Notes: generated from the letters alone by a model not told the origin. DNA of 64,000 nt from Chelonoidis abingdonii (GCF_003597395.2 NC_133773.1:59910249-59974248), one strand, 5' to 3'. Numbered from the stretch's first letter, positions 1-10,684 are shown. Translations and numbers: made by a program.

Positions 1-205
1 CACCTCAGCTGCTAGAAGAGGGCCTCATCCTCCCTGATTGAACTAACCTCGTTATCTCTAGCCTGCTTCTTGCCTGCATATTTATACCTGCCCCTGGAAA
101 TTTCCACTACATGCATCTGACCAAGTGGGTATTCGCCCACGAAAGTTCATGCTCCAAAACGTCTGTTAGTCTATAAAGTGCCACAGGACTCTTTTTGTTG
201 CTTTT
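1..205. repeat. Penelope-like element (PLE) terminal fragment
   Basis: Contains the block 'gtgggtattcgcccacgaaa' followed by a 'gtctgttagtctataaagtg' / 'ccacaggactcttt' string. The same block recurs at about 12.85, 31.0, 31.6, 48.1, 58.0 and 61.7 kb. One of those copies flanks a GIY-YIG endonuclease remnant, which ties the block to Penelope-like retroelements. The fragment is cut by the window edge. No coding capacity is seen. Confidence 0.65.
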
Positions 206-1208
206 ATGAATTTAATAAAACGTACCTGGTAATTCTTATTGAGATACAAAAGCTTGTTACAAAGCAGAATTTGTATAGCATCCCTTACATTGGGTCGGAT
301 CTTACCTGGGGCTTCCAGGTGCAATTGCAATACAAATAATTAATAATAATAGGAATGGGCTTATTGCATTTCCCTTGCTATTTTTAAAGTGTTAACTGAA
401 GGTCATTTGCAACAATGAGAAGCAATATTTTCTTTATAGACACCAAAACAAATTGTTTTTATTGCTTTTTTCTGTTTCCTGTGGAGAACATGTTTAGATC
501 TGGATGTGGGTGACCAAGTGTAAAAGCTAGAGTAAGCTCCTACCTTATGGGAGGAAAAGTCCTCTCACATATACTAGAAAATAATCATCTTAGTCACTCT
601 AGGTTTTGCAGAACCATCCTGTAGAATTCTGTCAGGTAGTTCTAAAATCCTATAGAATTTAATAGCCACTGATATCCGTTGTGTAGTAATTGCTATAGAA
701 CCCTATAGTTTTCTTCCCTACTAACTTCTGTGGGACTTCTTCCAAAAAGGCCATCGATATTCCTGGCTGCCTTCTTGCTGGTCATCCTATACATGAGCTG
801 ACCAGCAAACCTGCAGTCTGATCTGTTTTCAAAGTGTGGTTACAGGCTGCCAGTTGAACAGAGCTACATGAAGGATTTGGGGGCAAATTTTGCATATGGA
901 AGTAGAGTAGTGGCAGAGTATAGTATTGGGTCACATTAGGGTCACTAATGTCTATTGGGTCACATTAGGGTCACTATGGTCTGGGATTAATGCACACAAT
1001 AAGCAAGGTAATGGTAGTCAGGGAAACAGCAGGCAGGACTGTTACTTGGAGAGAGGAGAAACAAAATGAAATCATTTCTGCCACCTTTCTGTCAGCTGTT
1101 CCCCTGGGTGAAAAGATTATATTACGATTACATGTATTCTTACAGATAACCAGAAATTGGGCTGGAATTTCTGGCATTAATGAATGTTTCTCCAATTTTT
1201 CTTCTTAG
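206..1208 (+). other. DCLK2: Intron of DCLK2 (3' part of an upstream intron)
   Basis: AT-rich non-coding sequence ending in a pyrimidine-rich acceptor (AG at 1207-1208). The exon for the glycine-rich loop of the kinase, which should precede the 1209 exon, is not seen here and must lie upstream. The only structure noted is a 24-bp direct repeat, 'tattgggtcacattagggtc' plus 4 bases, at 924-947 and 953-976. Confidence 0.6.
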
Positions 1209-1266
1209 AGCCACTGGAAAGGAGTTTGCACTGAAGATTATAGACAAGGCAAAATGCTGTGGAAAG
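1209..1266 (+). CDS. DCLK2: DCLK2 kinase-domain exon: beta3 strand with ATP-binding lysine
   Basis: Internal exon with AG acceptor at 1207-1208 and GT donor at 1267. It begins with the last base of a split codon, then reads ATGKEFALKIIDKAKCCGK. The lysine in FALKII (1234-1236) is the expected VAIK-type lysine that positions ATP phosphates in protein kinases. The string KEFALKIIDKAKCCGK fits DCLK2; DCLK1 has a more YALKIIKKSKCRGK-like sequence (from family knowledge). DCLK2 is a microtubule-associated Ser/Thr kinase of the CaMK group, expressed mainly in neurons. This is the first exon of the gene visible in the window. Confidence 0.93.
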
Positions 1267-1804
1267 GTAGTGTACACCCATTTACATGTGAAAGGAGTAA
1301 AAATAGCATTCACAGCTGTTCATTAGTCAAAGTGATGTGCGTTGGGTGGGGTGCGGTTGGGTTTGATAGAACTGTGGCCGCTATCAGAAATATCTGTTTA
1401 GTATTAGCAGGATCATTTTCCATACAAAATGCAAACCATAGAAGTAGTAACTGTGTGTTAATCTAGTAGATAATGGAACAAAAACAAACAATGATTGTAA
1501 TTTATTCTGTTGGCCTAACAAAGAATGTGCAGTATTTCCACAATTGTTCTTCCTTCATTGGGCCGAAATGGAATAAAAAGAGAAATGCGGAAGTACAGCA
1601 TAGTGACTTTGATTGTAAAATCTTTGGGGGGGGGGGGGGTGTCCAGCACCTAACATAATGGAACCCAATACTGATTATGAAAGCAATTCAAATTATAAAG
1701 GCTCCAAAGTATGTCATGACTCACATCAACAATAGTAACCATTGTAAGCAAAGTTAATATGGGATAAATTCCTACGGTCCTTATTCAGTCAAAATATCCT
1801 ATTC

Positions 1805-2030
1805 TTTTTCGAGTGCTTGCTCATGTCGATTCCATTTTAGGTGTATGTGTGCCAACATGCACAGTTGTCTGAGATTTTTGCCTTAGCAGTATCCGTAGGG
1901 TTGGCTGTGGCACCTGCTTGAGTGCCGTGTCCATGTGCCGGTATATAGCCGCTACTGACCCTATGCCCTCTCAGTTCCTTCTTACTGCCCATGACGGTTG
2001 GTCGGAGCACCTTGTCTTGCAGTTGCAAGA
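1805..2030 (+). repeat. DIRS left inverted terminal repeat
   Basis: Starts near 'cgagtgcttgctcatgtcga'. The stretch through 'gcagtatccgtagggttg' and 'ctatgccctctcagttcctt' is matched by the reverse complement of about 7370-7565, with substitutions and small indels. The first ~34 bases also recur in reverse complement at 7262-7296, inside the internal complementary region. Confidence 0.85.
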
Positions 2031-2189
2031 GCGTTAGTGATTCTTCAACAGCCCATTGTCTGTCATTTTTGTATATAGTTTAGGTACTTAGTTAGCTTTT
2101 AAGTTAAGAGTTAGTTTGGTAGTTAGAGTCCAGGCTGGGACTTTGCCCCAGAGTGGGGCACACTCCGTTCTCCCAGATGCAAACCATGC

Positions 2190-2236
2190 TAGTCATACAA
2201 CAGGCTGATGGCTATTAGTCATACAACAGGCTGATG
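2190..2236 (+). repeat. Short tandem duplication in DIRS leader
   Basis: The 21-mer starting 'tagtcatacaacaggctgat' occurs at 2190-2210 and again at 2216-2236, with a 5-bp spacer. It looks like a local duplication in this copy. Confidence 0.8.
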
Positions 2237-2289
2237 ACCCCCATGACGTCTGTCTGAAGTGCTAAAGAATAAGCAGGCCGCCCGGCACT

Positions 2290-3950
2290 GTAGACACTGC
2301 ATCAGGCACCGGACTTGGTGAAGGCCCCAGTGCCTAAGGGAAAGCTAGTTATGGGACTGCCCCATAGGGCAGTGGAGCACTCTCGGTCCCTGGACTGCAG
2401 ATGCAGATGCCCATCTCCACCGACTAGGATCCTGGCACCATATTCCTGGTCTCCGGTCAAAACGCCCAGGTCCCCGATGCCACGTTCTCCCACTGAGACA
2501 TGGAACACTGGGGTTGAGGGACTGGTCCCTGTACCACCGGTACCAGCGAGCTTCTCATCAAAGATCGCCACGGTGCAAATCATCCTTGCCCAGACGGTCT
2601 TTCAGTCATCCATTCCCACTGGGGCAGGATTGCTCTCGGTCATGGCACCAGTCTCCATCCTCCCGGTTCTGCTCACTGGGCAGGCACCGATCCTCGCCTT
2701 GTCGGTCGCCGACCAGGGTCAGCCGGCAGACTCATTCATCAATAGCTCTGTCCTGGTCACTGGAAGGACTGGACTGGAAGTTCAGCCCCTCGCCAAGGAG
2801 GGGTGATTCACCACAGACCTGCAAAGCCGGCACGGCACCTGCCACGATGGCCTGGCAGCAGGGAAAGTGGCCTGCTCCATGGCCGTATGGGAACCCATGG
2901 GGTGTGCCCATAATATCAATCCTGTATTCCCACCAGTCCTCCCTGGCAGCCTTGGACAAACTGCCCCCTGGGGCCCGTGGCACCAGAGTTGGAACACGGT
3001 GTCAAATCCAAGACCAGACCAGCGCATCGGACTCCAGCACCTAAGGAGCCATCCCTTCCCCAGCGGTGCACTTGTCCTTGTTGTCTCCGGATGAAGTGGT
3101 GGCAGGTGCCTCCCAAACGGGCAAACTCTCTTCTGTCCCCCACGGCCCCCAAATGACTTCAAGGAGCACCAGGCCCTTCTTAAGAGGGTGGCTACTAACC
3201 TGAACTTAAAAATTGAAGAGGTCGCAGAGGAGTCTGACTTTTTTAACATATCCTCCTCCAGCAAGGCCCAGATTGTGCTGCCCGTCCACCCACGGGTCCT
3301 TAAGATTGCCAAATTGCTGTGGCAGACCCCCTCTTCCTTCCACCTACTTCTAAGAAGATGGAAAATAAGTATTACATCCCTGCAAAAGGGTTCAAATACC
3401 TGTATACACACCCTTCAGCAGTGTCACTGGTTGTGTTCACTGTTAATGAAAGGGACAGGCAAGGCCAAGTCAGTGGCACACTGAAAAACAAAGATACCTG
3501 GAGACTGGACTTATTTGGCAGAAAGATTTATTCAATGGCAAAACTGCGATTTTGGGTATCTCACCACCAGGCCCTGTTAGGCAGATACAGTTTTAACCTG
3601 TGGGACTCCCTTAATAAATTCAAGGAGGCTCTCCTGCAGGACTGTGCCTAGAGGTTTGCTGCTTTGGTGGACGAAGGCACAGCATGGCAAGGGGGGCCCA
3701 TCAGATGGCCCGGGACGCTACTGAGTCAGCTGCCAGGGTGGTTGCCTCTGCGGTGGCCATGAGGCACAGCTCCTGCTTGCAGTCCTCCGGGTTAGCCCAG
3801 GAGATGCAGGCCACTCTGTAGGACCTCCTGTTTGAGGGGATGGGACTCGTCTCCGAGCTCATGGACTTGAGACTCCATGGCCCTAAAGACTCCTGTGCCA
3901 CCCTCTGCTACTTGGGCAGCCATACTCTGCCGGCGAGGAAGCTGTTATGC
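2290..3950 (+). pseudogene. DIRS ORF1 (gag-like) remnant
   Basis: Two overlapping open stretches (2315-2806 and 3188-3651, in different frames) give a Pro/Ser-rich N-terminal part, then a conserved-looking part containing YYIPAKGFKYLYTHPSAVSL and RLDLFGRKIYS. I recognise these as the typical vertebrate DIRS ORF1 strings near its C-terminus. The region is split by frameshifts and a stop before 'RFAALVDEGTAWQGG' (3650-3695), and similarity fades out around 3950. The protein is presumed structural (nucleocapsid-like). No start codon is trusted. Confidence 0.72.
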
Positions 3951-4249
3951 CCTCACCTCCTCCACTTCCGCAGTCCAGGTCTTGGGGAACTCCCCGGGTG
4001 GGCACCTACAGGAGAAAGGATAGAGACAAGGAGTCTAAGTAGTGACACCCGTTGTCTTCCCATTCTTCTGCTCATCTTTGGCCTTCCAGAAGCCAGGGAG
4101 GCCAGAAGCAGTCATTTTGAGGATGTGCTCGAGGGTGACACCCCAGTCACTTCCTAGGATCCACCCTCCCACTCTTTCCTCAACCACCTCCATCCCTTCC
4201 AGTCAGTCTGGTCTCAGGTGACCTCGGACCATTTGGTTTTCAAAGTAAA

Positions 4250-4930
4250 ATCATCATGTTTCACCCTGCAGTTCGTGGTCCACCTCCCTTTCCTGTCCTC
4301 CTTCAGGGACTTGTCTCACAAGCAGCTCCTCATCCAAAAGGTCAAGAACCTCCTGGGCTTGGGGGCAGTGGAGGAGGTCTCTCGACAATGAAAGGAAAGG
4401 GGTTCTACTCCCATTACTTCCTGATCACAAAAGCAAAAGGGGGCCTCAGACCCATCTTGGACAGTGTCGTCTCAACAAGGTCTCTCAAAAAGTTGAAGTT
4501 TTGCATGGTATCCCTAGCCTCCATCATCCTCTCCCTGGACTGGGGAGACTGGTACACTGCCCTCGACTTGTGCATATTTCCACATTTCCATTTTCCTGGG
4601 GCACAGGCGCTTCCTTCATTTTATGCTGGACCAGCACCATTTCCAATTCATGGCATTGCCATTCAGTCTCTCGTCACTCCACGAAGTTCATAGCACCAGT
4701 GGCCGCTTACCTGAGGCACCGGGGTGTTCAAATTTACCCTTACTCCAATTACTGGCTAATAAAGGGTCAGTCCTGGGATCAGGTGCAGCAGCATCTCAAT
4801 CTGATTTGTTCCACCTGTTGTGACCCGGGGCTGTTAATAAACAAGAAAAAGTTGACCTTAAGTCCAGTGAAATTCATAGTTTTTTGGAGCAGTCCTCGAC
4901 TCTACTCAGGCCAAAGCCTTCCGACCTGAG
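4250..4930 (+). pseudogene. DIRS reverse transcriptase remnant
   Basis: Fragments in at least two frames: KGFYSHYFLITKAKGGLRPI with LDSVVSTRSLKKLKF after it (4397-4500), then PVAAYLRHRGVQIYPY followed by NYWLIKG (about 4690-4770), then LLINKKKLTLSPVKFIVF. This is the DIRS reverse transcriptase palm, where the catalytic motif is normally YLDDWLIKG. Here the motif reads YSNYWLIKG, so both metal-binding aspartates are gone. A frameshift separates the 5' half (frame of 4256-4693) from the 3' half (frame of 4501-4929). Confidence 0.82.
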
Positions 4931-5069
4931 ACTTGGTTCCAAGCCATGGCAGACCTCATCTTGTGCATTCAAGCCCACCTCCTCACCACCGCTCACACGT
5001 GCCTGTGATTGTTGGGCCACATGGCGGCCTACATTTATGTGATCCGACTTGCATGACTCCATCTGAGGC

Positions 5070-5737
5070 CCCTGCTGGTGTCTGTCTACATCCCCAACAG
5101 ACACAGCATGGACTGGGTGGTCAGGGTCCCAGACCACGTACTGTCATCAGCCACCTGGTGGCAGAATCCAGCACTGATGTTGGAGGGGGTTCCCTTTGTG
5201 GCTCCATCACCATCAGTGATCCTCATCTCTGATGCTTTGGATCTGGGGTGGGGAGCCCACCGGAGCAATCTCAGCACACAAGGCCATTGGTCGAGTTACG
5301 ATTACTCCCTACACATTGTCAGGGAGCTCAGAGCAGTTCACCTAGCCTGCCAAGCCTTCCTATTTCTCATAAAAAGCAGGCTGGTCCAGGACCTGATGGA
5401 CAACGCAACTACTATGCTCAGGCAAGGCAGAGCCAGATCATCTGCTCTTTGCGGGGAAGCTCTCAGGCTCTGGGACTTCTGTGTACAACACAGCATCCAT
5501 CTCATATTCACACATCTCCCTGGAGCCAGGAACACTTTAGCAGATTGCCTCAGCGGGGCCTTCTCGTCTTGCCACGAGTGGTCCTACCATCCAGAAATGG
5601 TCAGCATCATCTTCCAGAGGTGGGGGACTCTCCAGGTGGACCTGTTCATATCCAGGCAGAACAGGACATGCCCTATTTTCTGCTCAATTTGGGCGATTGA
5701 CCAAGGCTCCCTGTCAGACGCTCTTCTACTTCCGTAG
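5070..5737 (+). pseudogene. DIRS RNase H remnant
   Basis: An open stretch of 219 codons reads ISDALDLGWGAH, then RELRAVHLACQAF, DNATTMLRQG, ALCGEALRLWDFC, LPGARNTLADCLSG and FQRWGTLQVDLFISRQNRTC. Order and spacing fit the DIRS RNase H and its C-terminal extension. The usual first catalytic Asp appears as SDA within 'ISDALDLGWG', the Glu as RELRAV, and a further Asp as DNATTM. This is the best preserved part of the element, but it has no independent start and ends in a stop at 5735-5737. Confidence 0.82.
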
Positions 5738-5739
5738 TT

Positions 5740-6985
5740 AGGGGTCTGTTGTATGCCTCTCCCTCCCACCCCCTTCCCCAGCACAGTGTCATTAATTCAC
5801 AAGGTCCTCATGAAGATCAAGCAGGACGGGTTGAAGGTGATCATCATAGCGCTGGGTTGGCAGCACCAGCTCTGGTTCAGCATGCTTCTGGACCTCTTGG
5901 TGGCTGCTCCATTACAGCTACTGCTCAGGCTGGTCCTGGTGGCACTGCATTTGACGACTTGGCTGTTGCATGGTTAAATGCAGAGGAGCAGGAGTGCTCA
6001 GCTGGTGTCCAACAGGTCCTGTTGGGCAGTAGAAAGCCTTTCACCAGAGCGACCTACCTGGCCAAATGGAAGTTGTTCGCTTGTTAGACCTCGGATAAAG
6101 GCATTTGGCCCGAGCGGGTCTCACTGCAGTTAATCCTGGGCTACTTTCTGCATCTCAAGCTCCAAGGACCATCCCTTTCGTTTATTAAGGTCCACTTGGT
6201 TGCTATCTCAGTATTCCATCTGTCACTCAAGAGTAGGTCAGTTTTTGCCCAGGACATGACTGCCAGGTTCCTCATGGGCCTCAAGCGCCTCTACCTGCAC
6301 ATCAGGAGACCTGTCCCTCCATGGGACCTGAATCTTGTGCTGTCATGGCTCATGGGACCCACTTCAAGCCTCTGGCTTCCTGCTCTCTTTTCCTCCTTTC
6401 CTGGAAGGTTGTGTTCTTGGTTGCAATAACATCTGCCCACCAGGTCTCTGAGATTAGGGCACTTACCTCAGAGCTGCCCTATATGGTCTTTTACAAAGAC
6501 AAGGTTCAGCCTCATCCAGCTTTTCTGTCCAGGGTGATCTCAGTTTCATATGGGCCAGGACATTTACTTACCTGCCTTTTTTCCAAAGCCACATAAGTTG
6601 GAGGAGGAGCATAGATCACATTCCCTAGATGTCAGGAGGGTGCTAGCCTTCTACATTGAGAGGATCAAGCCATTCTGCAAGTCAACGTAATTGTTCATCA
6701 TGGTGGCTGAGAGGAAGAAAGATCATCCAGTGTCTACTCAAAGAATTTCTTCTTGGATCACTGCCTGCATACGCTGCTGCTATGACTGGACATAGGTGCC
6801 ACATCCAGCGATGGTTACTGCCCACTCACCCAGGGAGCAAGCCTCTTTGGCAGCTTTCCTATTCAAGTGCCTATCTAGGACATCTGTAGGGTGGCCACCT
6901 GCTTGTCCATCCACACGTTCATGTCCCATTCATACTTACCCAGCAGGCCCAGGACTATGCTGGCTTCAGTAGAGCAGTACTACTG
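5740..6985 (+). pseudogene. DIRS tyrosine recombinase remnant
   Basis: Recognisable pieces in shifting frames: TRATYLAKWKLFAC (about 6050), a helical region FIKVHLVAISVFH and MTARFLMGLKRLY (6180-6290), VVFLVAITSAHQVSEIRAL (6408-6465), VAERKK followed by CLLKEFLLG in another frame (about 6700-6755), and RVATCLSIHTFMSHSYL (6887-6937). The set matches the tyrosine (lambda integrase-like) recombinase of DIRS elements, which inserts the circular DNA. In intact relatives the box here written SAHQVSE is SARRVSE, so the catalytic Arg appears lost. Several stops break the frame. Confidence 0.75.
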
Positions 6986-6989
6986 CTAC

Positions 6990-7209
6990 CAGGAGTTCTC
7001 AAACTGGGTGTCGGGAACCCTCAGGGGATCACGAGGTAATTACATGGAGGGTCGTGAGCTGTCAGCCTCCACCCCAAACCCCACTTTGCATCCAGCATTT
7101 ATAGTGGTGTTACATATATAAAAAAGTGTTTTTATTTTATAAGGGGGGATCACACTCCTAGGTTTGCTGTGTGAAAAGGGTTATCAGTACAAAAGCTTGA
7201 GAACCACTG
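6990..7209. mobile_element. hAT-like non-autonomous insertion inside the DIRS element
   Basis: Begins CAGGAGTTCTCAAACTGGG and ends CTTGAGAACCACTG. These ends are inverted relative to each other in the CAG(N)GGTTCTCAA style of hAT terminal repeats. It splits the DIRS 3' region from its internal complementary region. I could not define an exact 8-bp target-site duplication. Confidence 0.6.
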
Positions 7210-7261
7210 CACTAGACTGTGAAATCTGAGCCCACCTCCATTGATACTGCTTGAGTCACCT

Positions 7262-7362
7262 AGAATAGAATCAACATGAGCAAGCACTCAAAGAAAAAAT
7301 GGTTCCCTACCTTTTCATAACTGTTCTTCAAGAGGTGTTGCTCATGTCCATTGCGTTCCCCA
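7262..7362 (+). repeat. DIRS internal complementary region (ICR)
   Basis: Two abutting parts. 7262-7296 (with 'atcaacatgagcaagcactc') is the reverse complement of the left terminus at about 1805-1840. 7300-7362 ('tgttcttcaagaggtgttgc', 'tcatgtccattgcgttcc') resembles the reverse complement of the right terminus at about 7535-7600. A junction of both complemented ends is the hallmark ICR that DIRS elements use to template circle formation. Confidence 0.8.
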
Positions 7363-7364
7363 CC

Positions 7365-7600
7365 CTCCTATTCCTCTGTCAGAATTGCTGGCAAGAAGGA
7401 GCTGAGAGGGCATAGAGTCGGCAGCGCCTGATATACGGCCACATGGGCGCGGCACAAGGGGGCACCAGAGTCAACCCTACGGATACCGCTAAGGTAGAAA
7501 TCTCTGACTGTGAATGTAGGTGCACACACGCATAGAATGGAATGAACACGAGCAACACATTTAGAAGAACAACAATTACGAAAGGTAGGTAACAGGTTTT
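7365..7600 (-). repeat. DIRS right inverted terminal repeat
   Basis: The reverse complement carries 'ttagcggtatccgtagggtt', 'ctatgccctctcagctcc' and 'tgttgctcgtgttcattcca', parallel to the left repeat at 1805-2000. Divergence between the two arms is visible by eye, so the insertion is not recent. Confidence 0.83.
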
Positions 7601-8306
7601 TTTCTTCTTTGGGGTTAAAGACTATTGGAGTGGGCCCCCAGTAATTTGACAAGCATGGAAATTTTAAAATAAATAAGACATCTTCCTTATATTTCCTGTT
7701 TTACCTAAAACTTCTGCCTTGTCCCTTATTTTTTCCCTCTTGGTTGCAGTACCCCCTTCCTTGACCTATATACAGCTGGACTTTTGAAAACAGCATTCTA
7801 TTGACTAGTGACAACACTTTATCTCTTACAAATAACGTTTATTCTAAAATTGTTGTTTAAGCTTTTAAGTGGTGAATTTAAAAGCTCAGATTCAGTCAGC
7901 TGGGAAATGCATCAAACCCCTTTCCTGTCTTATTCCCAGATGTCACAAGCAAATGTTATAGAATTGAGGCCAGTGTCTTTTATGAGCATTGCAGGCACAA
8001 ATTGGAAGGATTCTCTTGGCTGCTTTCTCTTCCCCACTAGGATGGGAGACTTTTTTGGGAGTTTCTGCTGCTATACTGATGCTACCCAATATCTGTTGAT
8101 CTTGCCATGTCTGGTTGTCTAGTGGGTAAAAAAGAATAGTACACAGGTGTTTCAGACTGAAGTATTATGAACACCAGCCTACTGGACTGATTGTGGGACA
8201 ATTCCTAAGCAGGGAGGCCTGAAAGAAACAATCTGGATCTACAAAAAGTTATTGGACTGAATTTTCGAAAGCATAGATAATAATTAACTATAAATAAAAC
8301 ATTTCG

Positions 8307-8413
8307 GGGGGAGCAAGACTGGCCCAGTGGTTGCGGCACTGGCCTGGGATATGGGAGATCCAGGTTCAATTCAGTTCCACCACAGACCTCCTGTATGACT
8401 CTGGGCAAGTAAC
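8307..8413 (+). repeat. tRNA-derived SINE (MIR-like)
   Basis: Contains 'gcccagtggttgcggcact' and a box-B-like 'ggttcaattc', then 'gactctgggcaagtaactta', the tail typical of MIR-type SINEs. It is about 107 bp and degenerate. It abuts the following MITE directly. Confidence 0.6.
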
Positions 8414-8416
8414 TTA

Positions 8417-8704
8417 GGCCACGTCTAGACTACCGTATCGGCATGTTAAAATCGATTGCTCGGGGATTGATATCGCATCTAATCTAGACGGGATATATCG
8501 ATCCCTGAGCGCGCTTATATCGATTCCGGAACTCCTCCAACCCCAACGGAGTTCCAGAATCGACATGGCGAGCCGCGGATATCGATCCCGCGCGGTGAGG
8601 ACGGGTGAGTAAATCGATTTTAGATATTCGACTTCAGCTACGTTATTCACATAGCTGAAATTGCGTATCTAAAATCGATTTTACCCCATAGTGTAGATCA
8701 GCCC
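8417..8704. mobile_element. Harbinger-type MITE with TTA target duplication
   Basis: Terminal inverted repeats GGCCACGTCTAGACTA at the left and GGGCTGATCTACACTA (reverse complement) at the right, flanked by TTA at 8414-8416 and 8705-8707. The interior is full of ATCGAT palindromes (for example 'atatcgatccctgagcg', 'taaaatcgattttag'). Length is 288 bp, with no coding capacity. TTA/TAA duplications are usual for PIF/Harbinger elements. Confidence 0.78.
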
Positions 8705-8707
8705 TTA

Positions 8708-10684
8708 GAAAATTAAGAAGCAACAAATATAAAACAGTAAAGAAGTTATTTTTCTAATGCAATATAATTAACCCCTGGAACTTGCTGTTGAAATCTATCA
8801 AGTTTCAAGAAAGTTTTAGACACTTTTATTCCAACTAGTGTACTTGCTATTCTTATCCACATAAAGATGTCAGTCTTCAAGTTACAGGCACTGATCATCA
8901 GTTGGAGTCAGGCAAGAATACTCTTAAGACATAGTATTGTGGATAAATGAGCAGATGCATGATGGAAGCCGCTTACCCTTCTCTGAAGGCAAGAAGTATA
9001 GGACCCTCTCACAGGCAGGGGCTGGGGCAGATAAAATGGTCTATTCTGGTATGGCAGCTTTTCTGTTTCTGCAGTGTTTGCATAGGTAGCCCATTTTTTA
9101 TGGATTGTTGCACAAACTCTTTTTTTTAATGCAACCCTATCTGAGACTGAAAAATCCAGGGATATTTGAAGAGATGAGTTATAGTACAATGTAATTATAA
9201 ATTGCAAATGCTGCGTATCATATTACGATGTTCTGAGAGCGGTTTAGATAACATTCCTTCTGTTAGGCAGGAAGGTAGCAGCTATAACAATGTACATGTC
9301 AATGTGCATTACCTGCTTAATGCATTAATCCTAAACTGTCAGGAGCTAGGAGTTTAATCTTGTCCCCACCCCATTAAATAGACATAGAGAATATGAGATA
9401 AGTTACCATCTAGTAAGGTGACTTAGTGAATGACCATGAGGAAAACCGTGCTCAAATTGCTTCTCTGTGCTGAATGTATCCGCACCCATTCCCACGTCAC
9501 AAGCCTTAAAACCACCATCTGGCCCAAATATGCACAACTTTTGCATTGAGGATGGTCACTCCTGTCCAGCACAAATTTACTGCCGAGCAATTTGTATCTT
9601 TGGTGTTACAACTTTTTAACCAAACTAGCTGGTCTTTTCTCATCCATCAGTATACATGTTAGTGGTACAATCATTTCTACTTAAAGAAATCTTTTCAACT
9701 TAGACTAAAATCTATTACAGCAATTTCCCTGAGGAAGAGGTTGAGGTAGCTGTGGAAACAGATATATTTGAAAAGTTTAATGGAATACAGCAAGGACAAG
9801 ATGATTAAAAATTAATAATCATAAACAGGTCAGTATTTCACAGGACATGTATCAGGATGGTGATGCAAGAGCATTTTGTAACCTTTGTATAAAAGGTTAA
9901 TTGTTACTTAAACCTGTCTAAAGAGAACAATTTAATGGCTCAGATGAGGCCAGGATAGCATAGATGGTTCTGTGCTGCTAGGGTCAGAATTAAATAGTGT
10001 AATTAATTGATTATGTTGGCTATTTGCTCCTAAAGCTGAGATCTTGTTTATAGTAGGATTCCAGATTTCACTTGGTTCCTTGGCTCTGCTTTATCTAGTT
10101 TTTTTTCATGAATCACAATAACCAGCATTTTATAAACGGCTCCTTTCTGTGGGTAAAGGTCAACCTTTTTAAACAAAATTGTTTCGTTTGTTTTTCTTTT
10201 CTCCAGAGTACGTTTGCTTGGAGCAGACTTAAGTTAGTTGCTTAACGAAAAATTGATGTTCTTGCAAATTGGGTTTCAAAGGTGCAACCCGTTTAACCAA
10301 TATATGCTGCACCACTCTCAGAGGATGAGATGCGTGGCTGGTATGTGGGTTCTGGGAAGTAGACCCATTAATTCAAATTAATGAATTACACAGCCACGTG
10401 ACTGAGCTTTGAGCAGAAAACAAGACATCTTTATATAGCCTTGCAGAAAAATGGTGAAAGTGTGAGGTTTTCAGTCACTGCTCATGTACTGTCTGTCATA
10501 ATATGTACATATCTATTTCCAGTAATTCTATTCACAAATGCACGAGGTGCGTGTTACTAGTCAGTGTTTTTAATGTGAGCAAGTTCAGACTCCCAGTGAG
10601 GTGACTTATTTCCCAAAGTACAAATAACCTCTTGTTTTACACAGAGATGGTTATTAGATTTACAATGAACCAAAAGGTCCCTGT
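8708..10684. other. Intronic sequence without recognised features
   Basis: AT-rich intron sequence of DCLK2. I see no exon-like segment, no repeat family I can name, and only short chance ORFs. Confidence 0.5.

Larger units (their letters stand above)
1803..7600 (+). mobile_element. DIRS-type tyrosine-recombinase retrotransposon, degenerate
   Basis: Region order is left inverted terminal repeat, gag-like ORF, reverse transcriptase, RNase H, tyrosine recombinase, internal complementary region, right inverted terminal repeat. This is the DIRS layout; such elements integrate through a circular intermediate with a tyrosine recombinase instead of a DDE integrase. It lies in sense orientation in a DCLK2 intron. 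All reading frames contain stops and frameshifts, so it is a fossil. A hAT-like insertion interrupts it near 6990-7209. Outer boundaries are good to about 10 bases, since DIRS elements leave no clear target-site duplication. Confidence 0.88.

Noticed and set aside
206..1208. Upstream DCLK2 exon encoding the glycine-rich loop
   Set aside because: No segment translating to the expected GDGNFAVV-type motif was found before 1209.
2315..3044. Long overlapping ORFs on both strands (163 and 176 codons on +, 209 codons on -)
   Set aside because: They lie in the GC-rich DIRS leader/gag region and contradict each other in frame and strand; only the DIRS ORF1 pieces have recognisable sequence.
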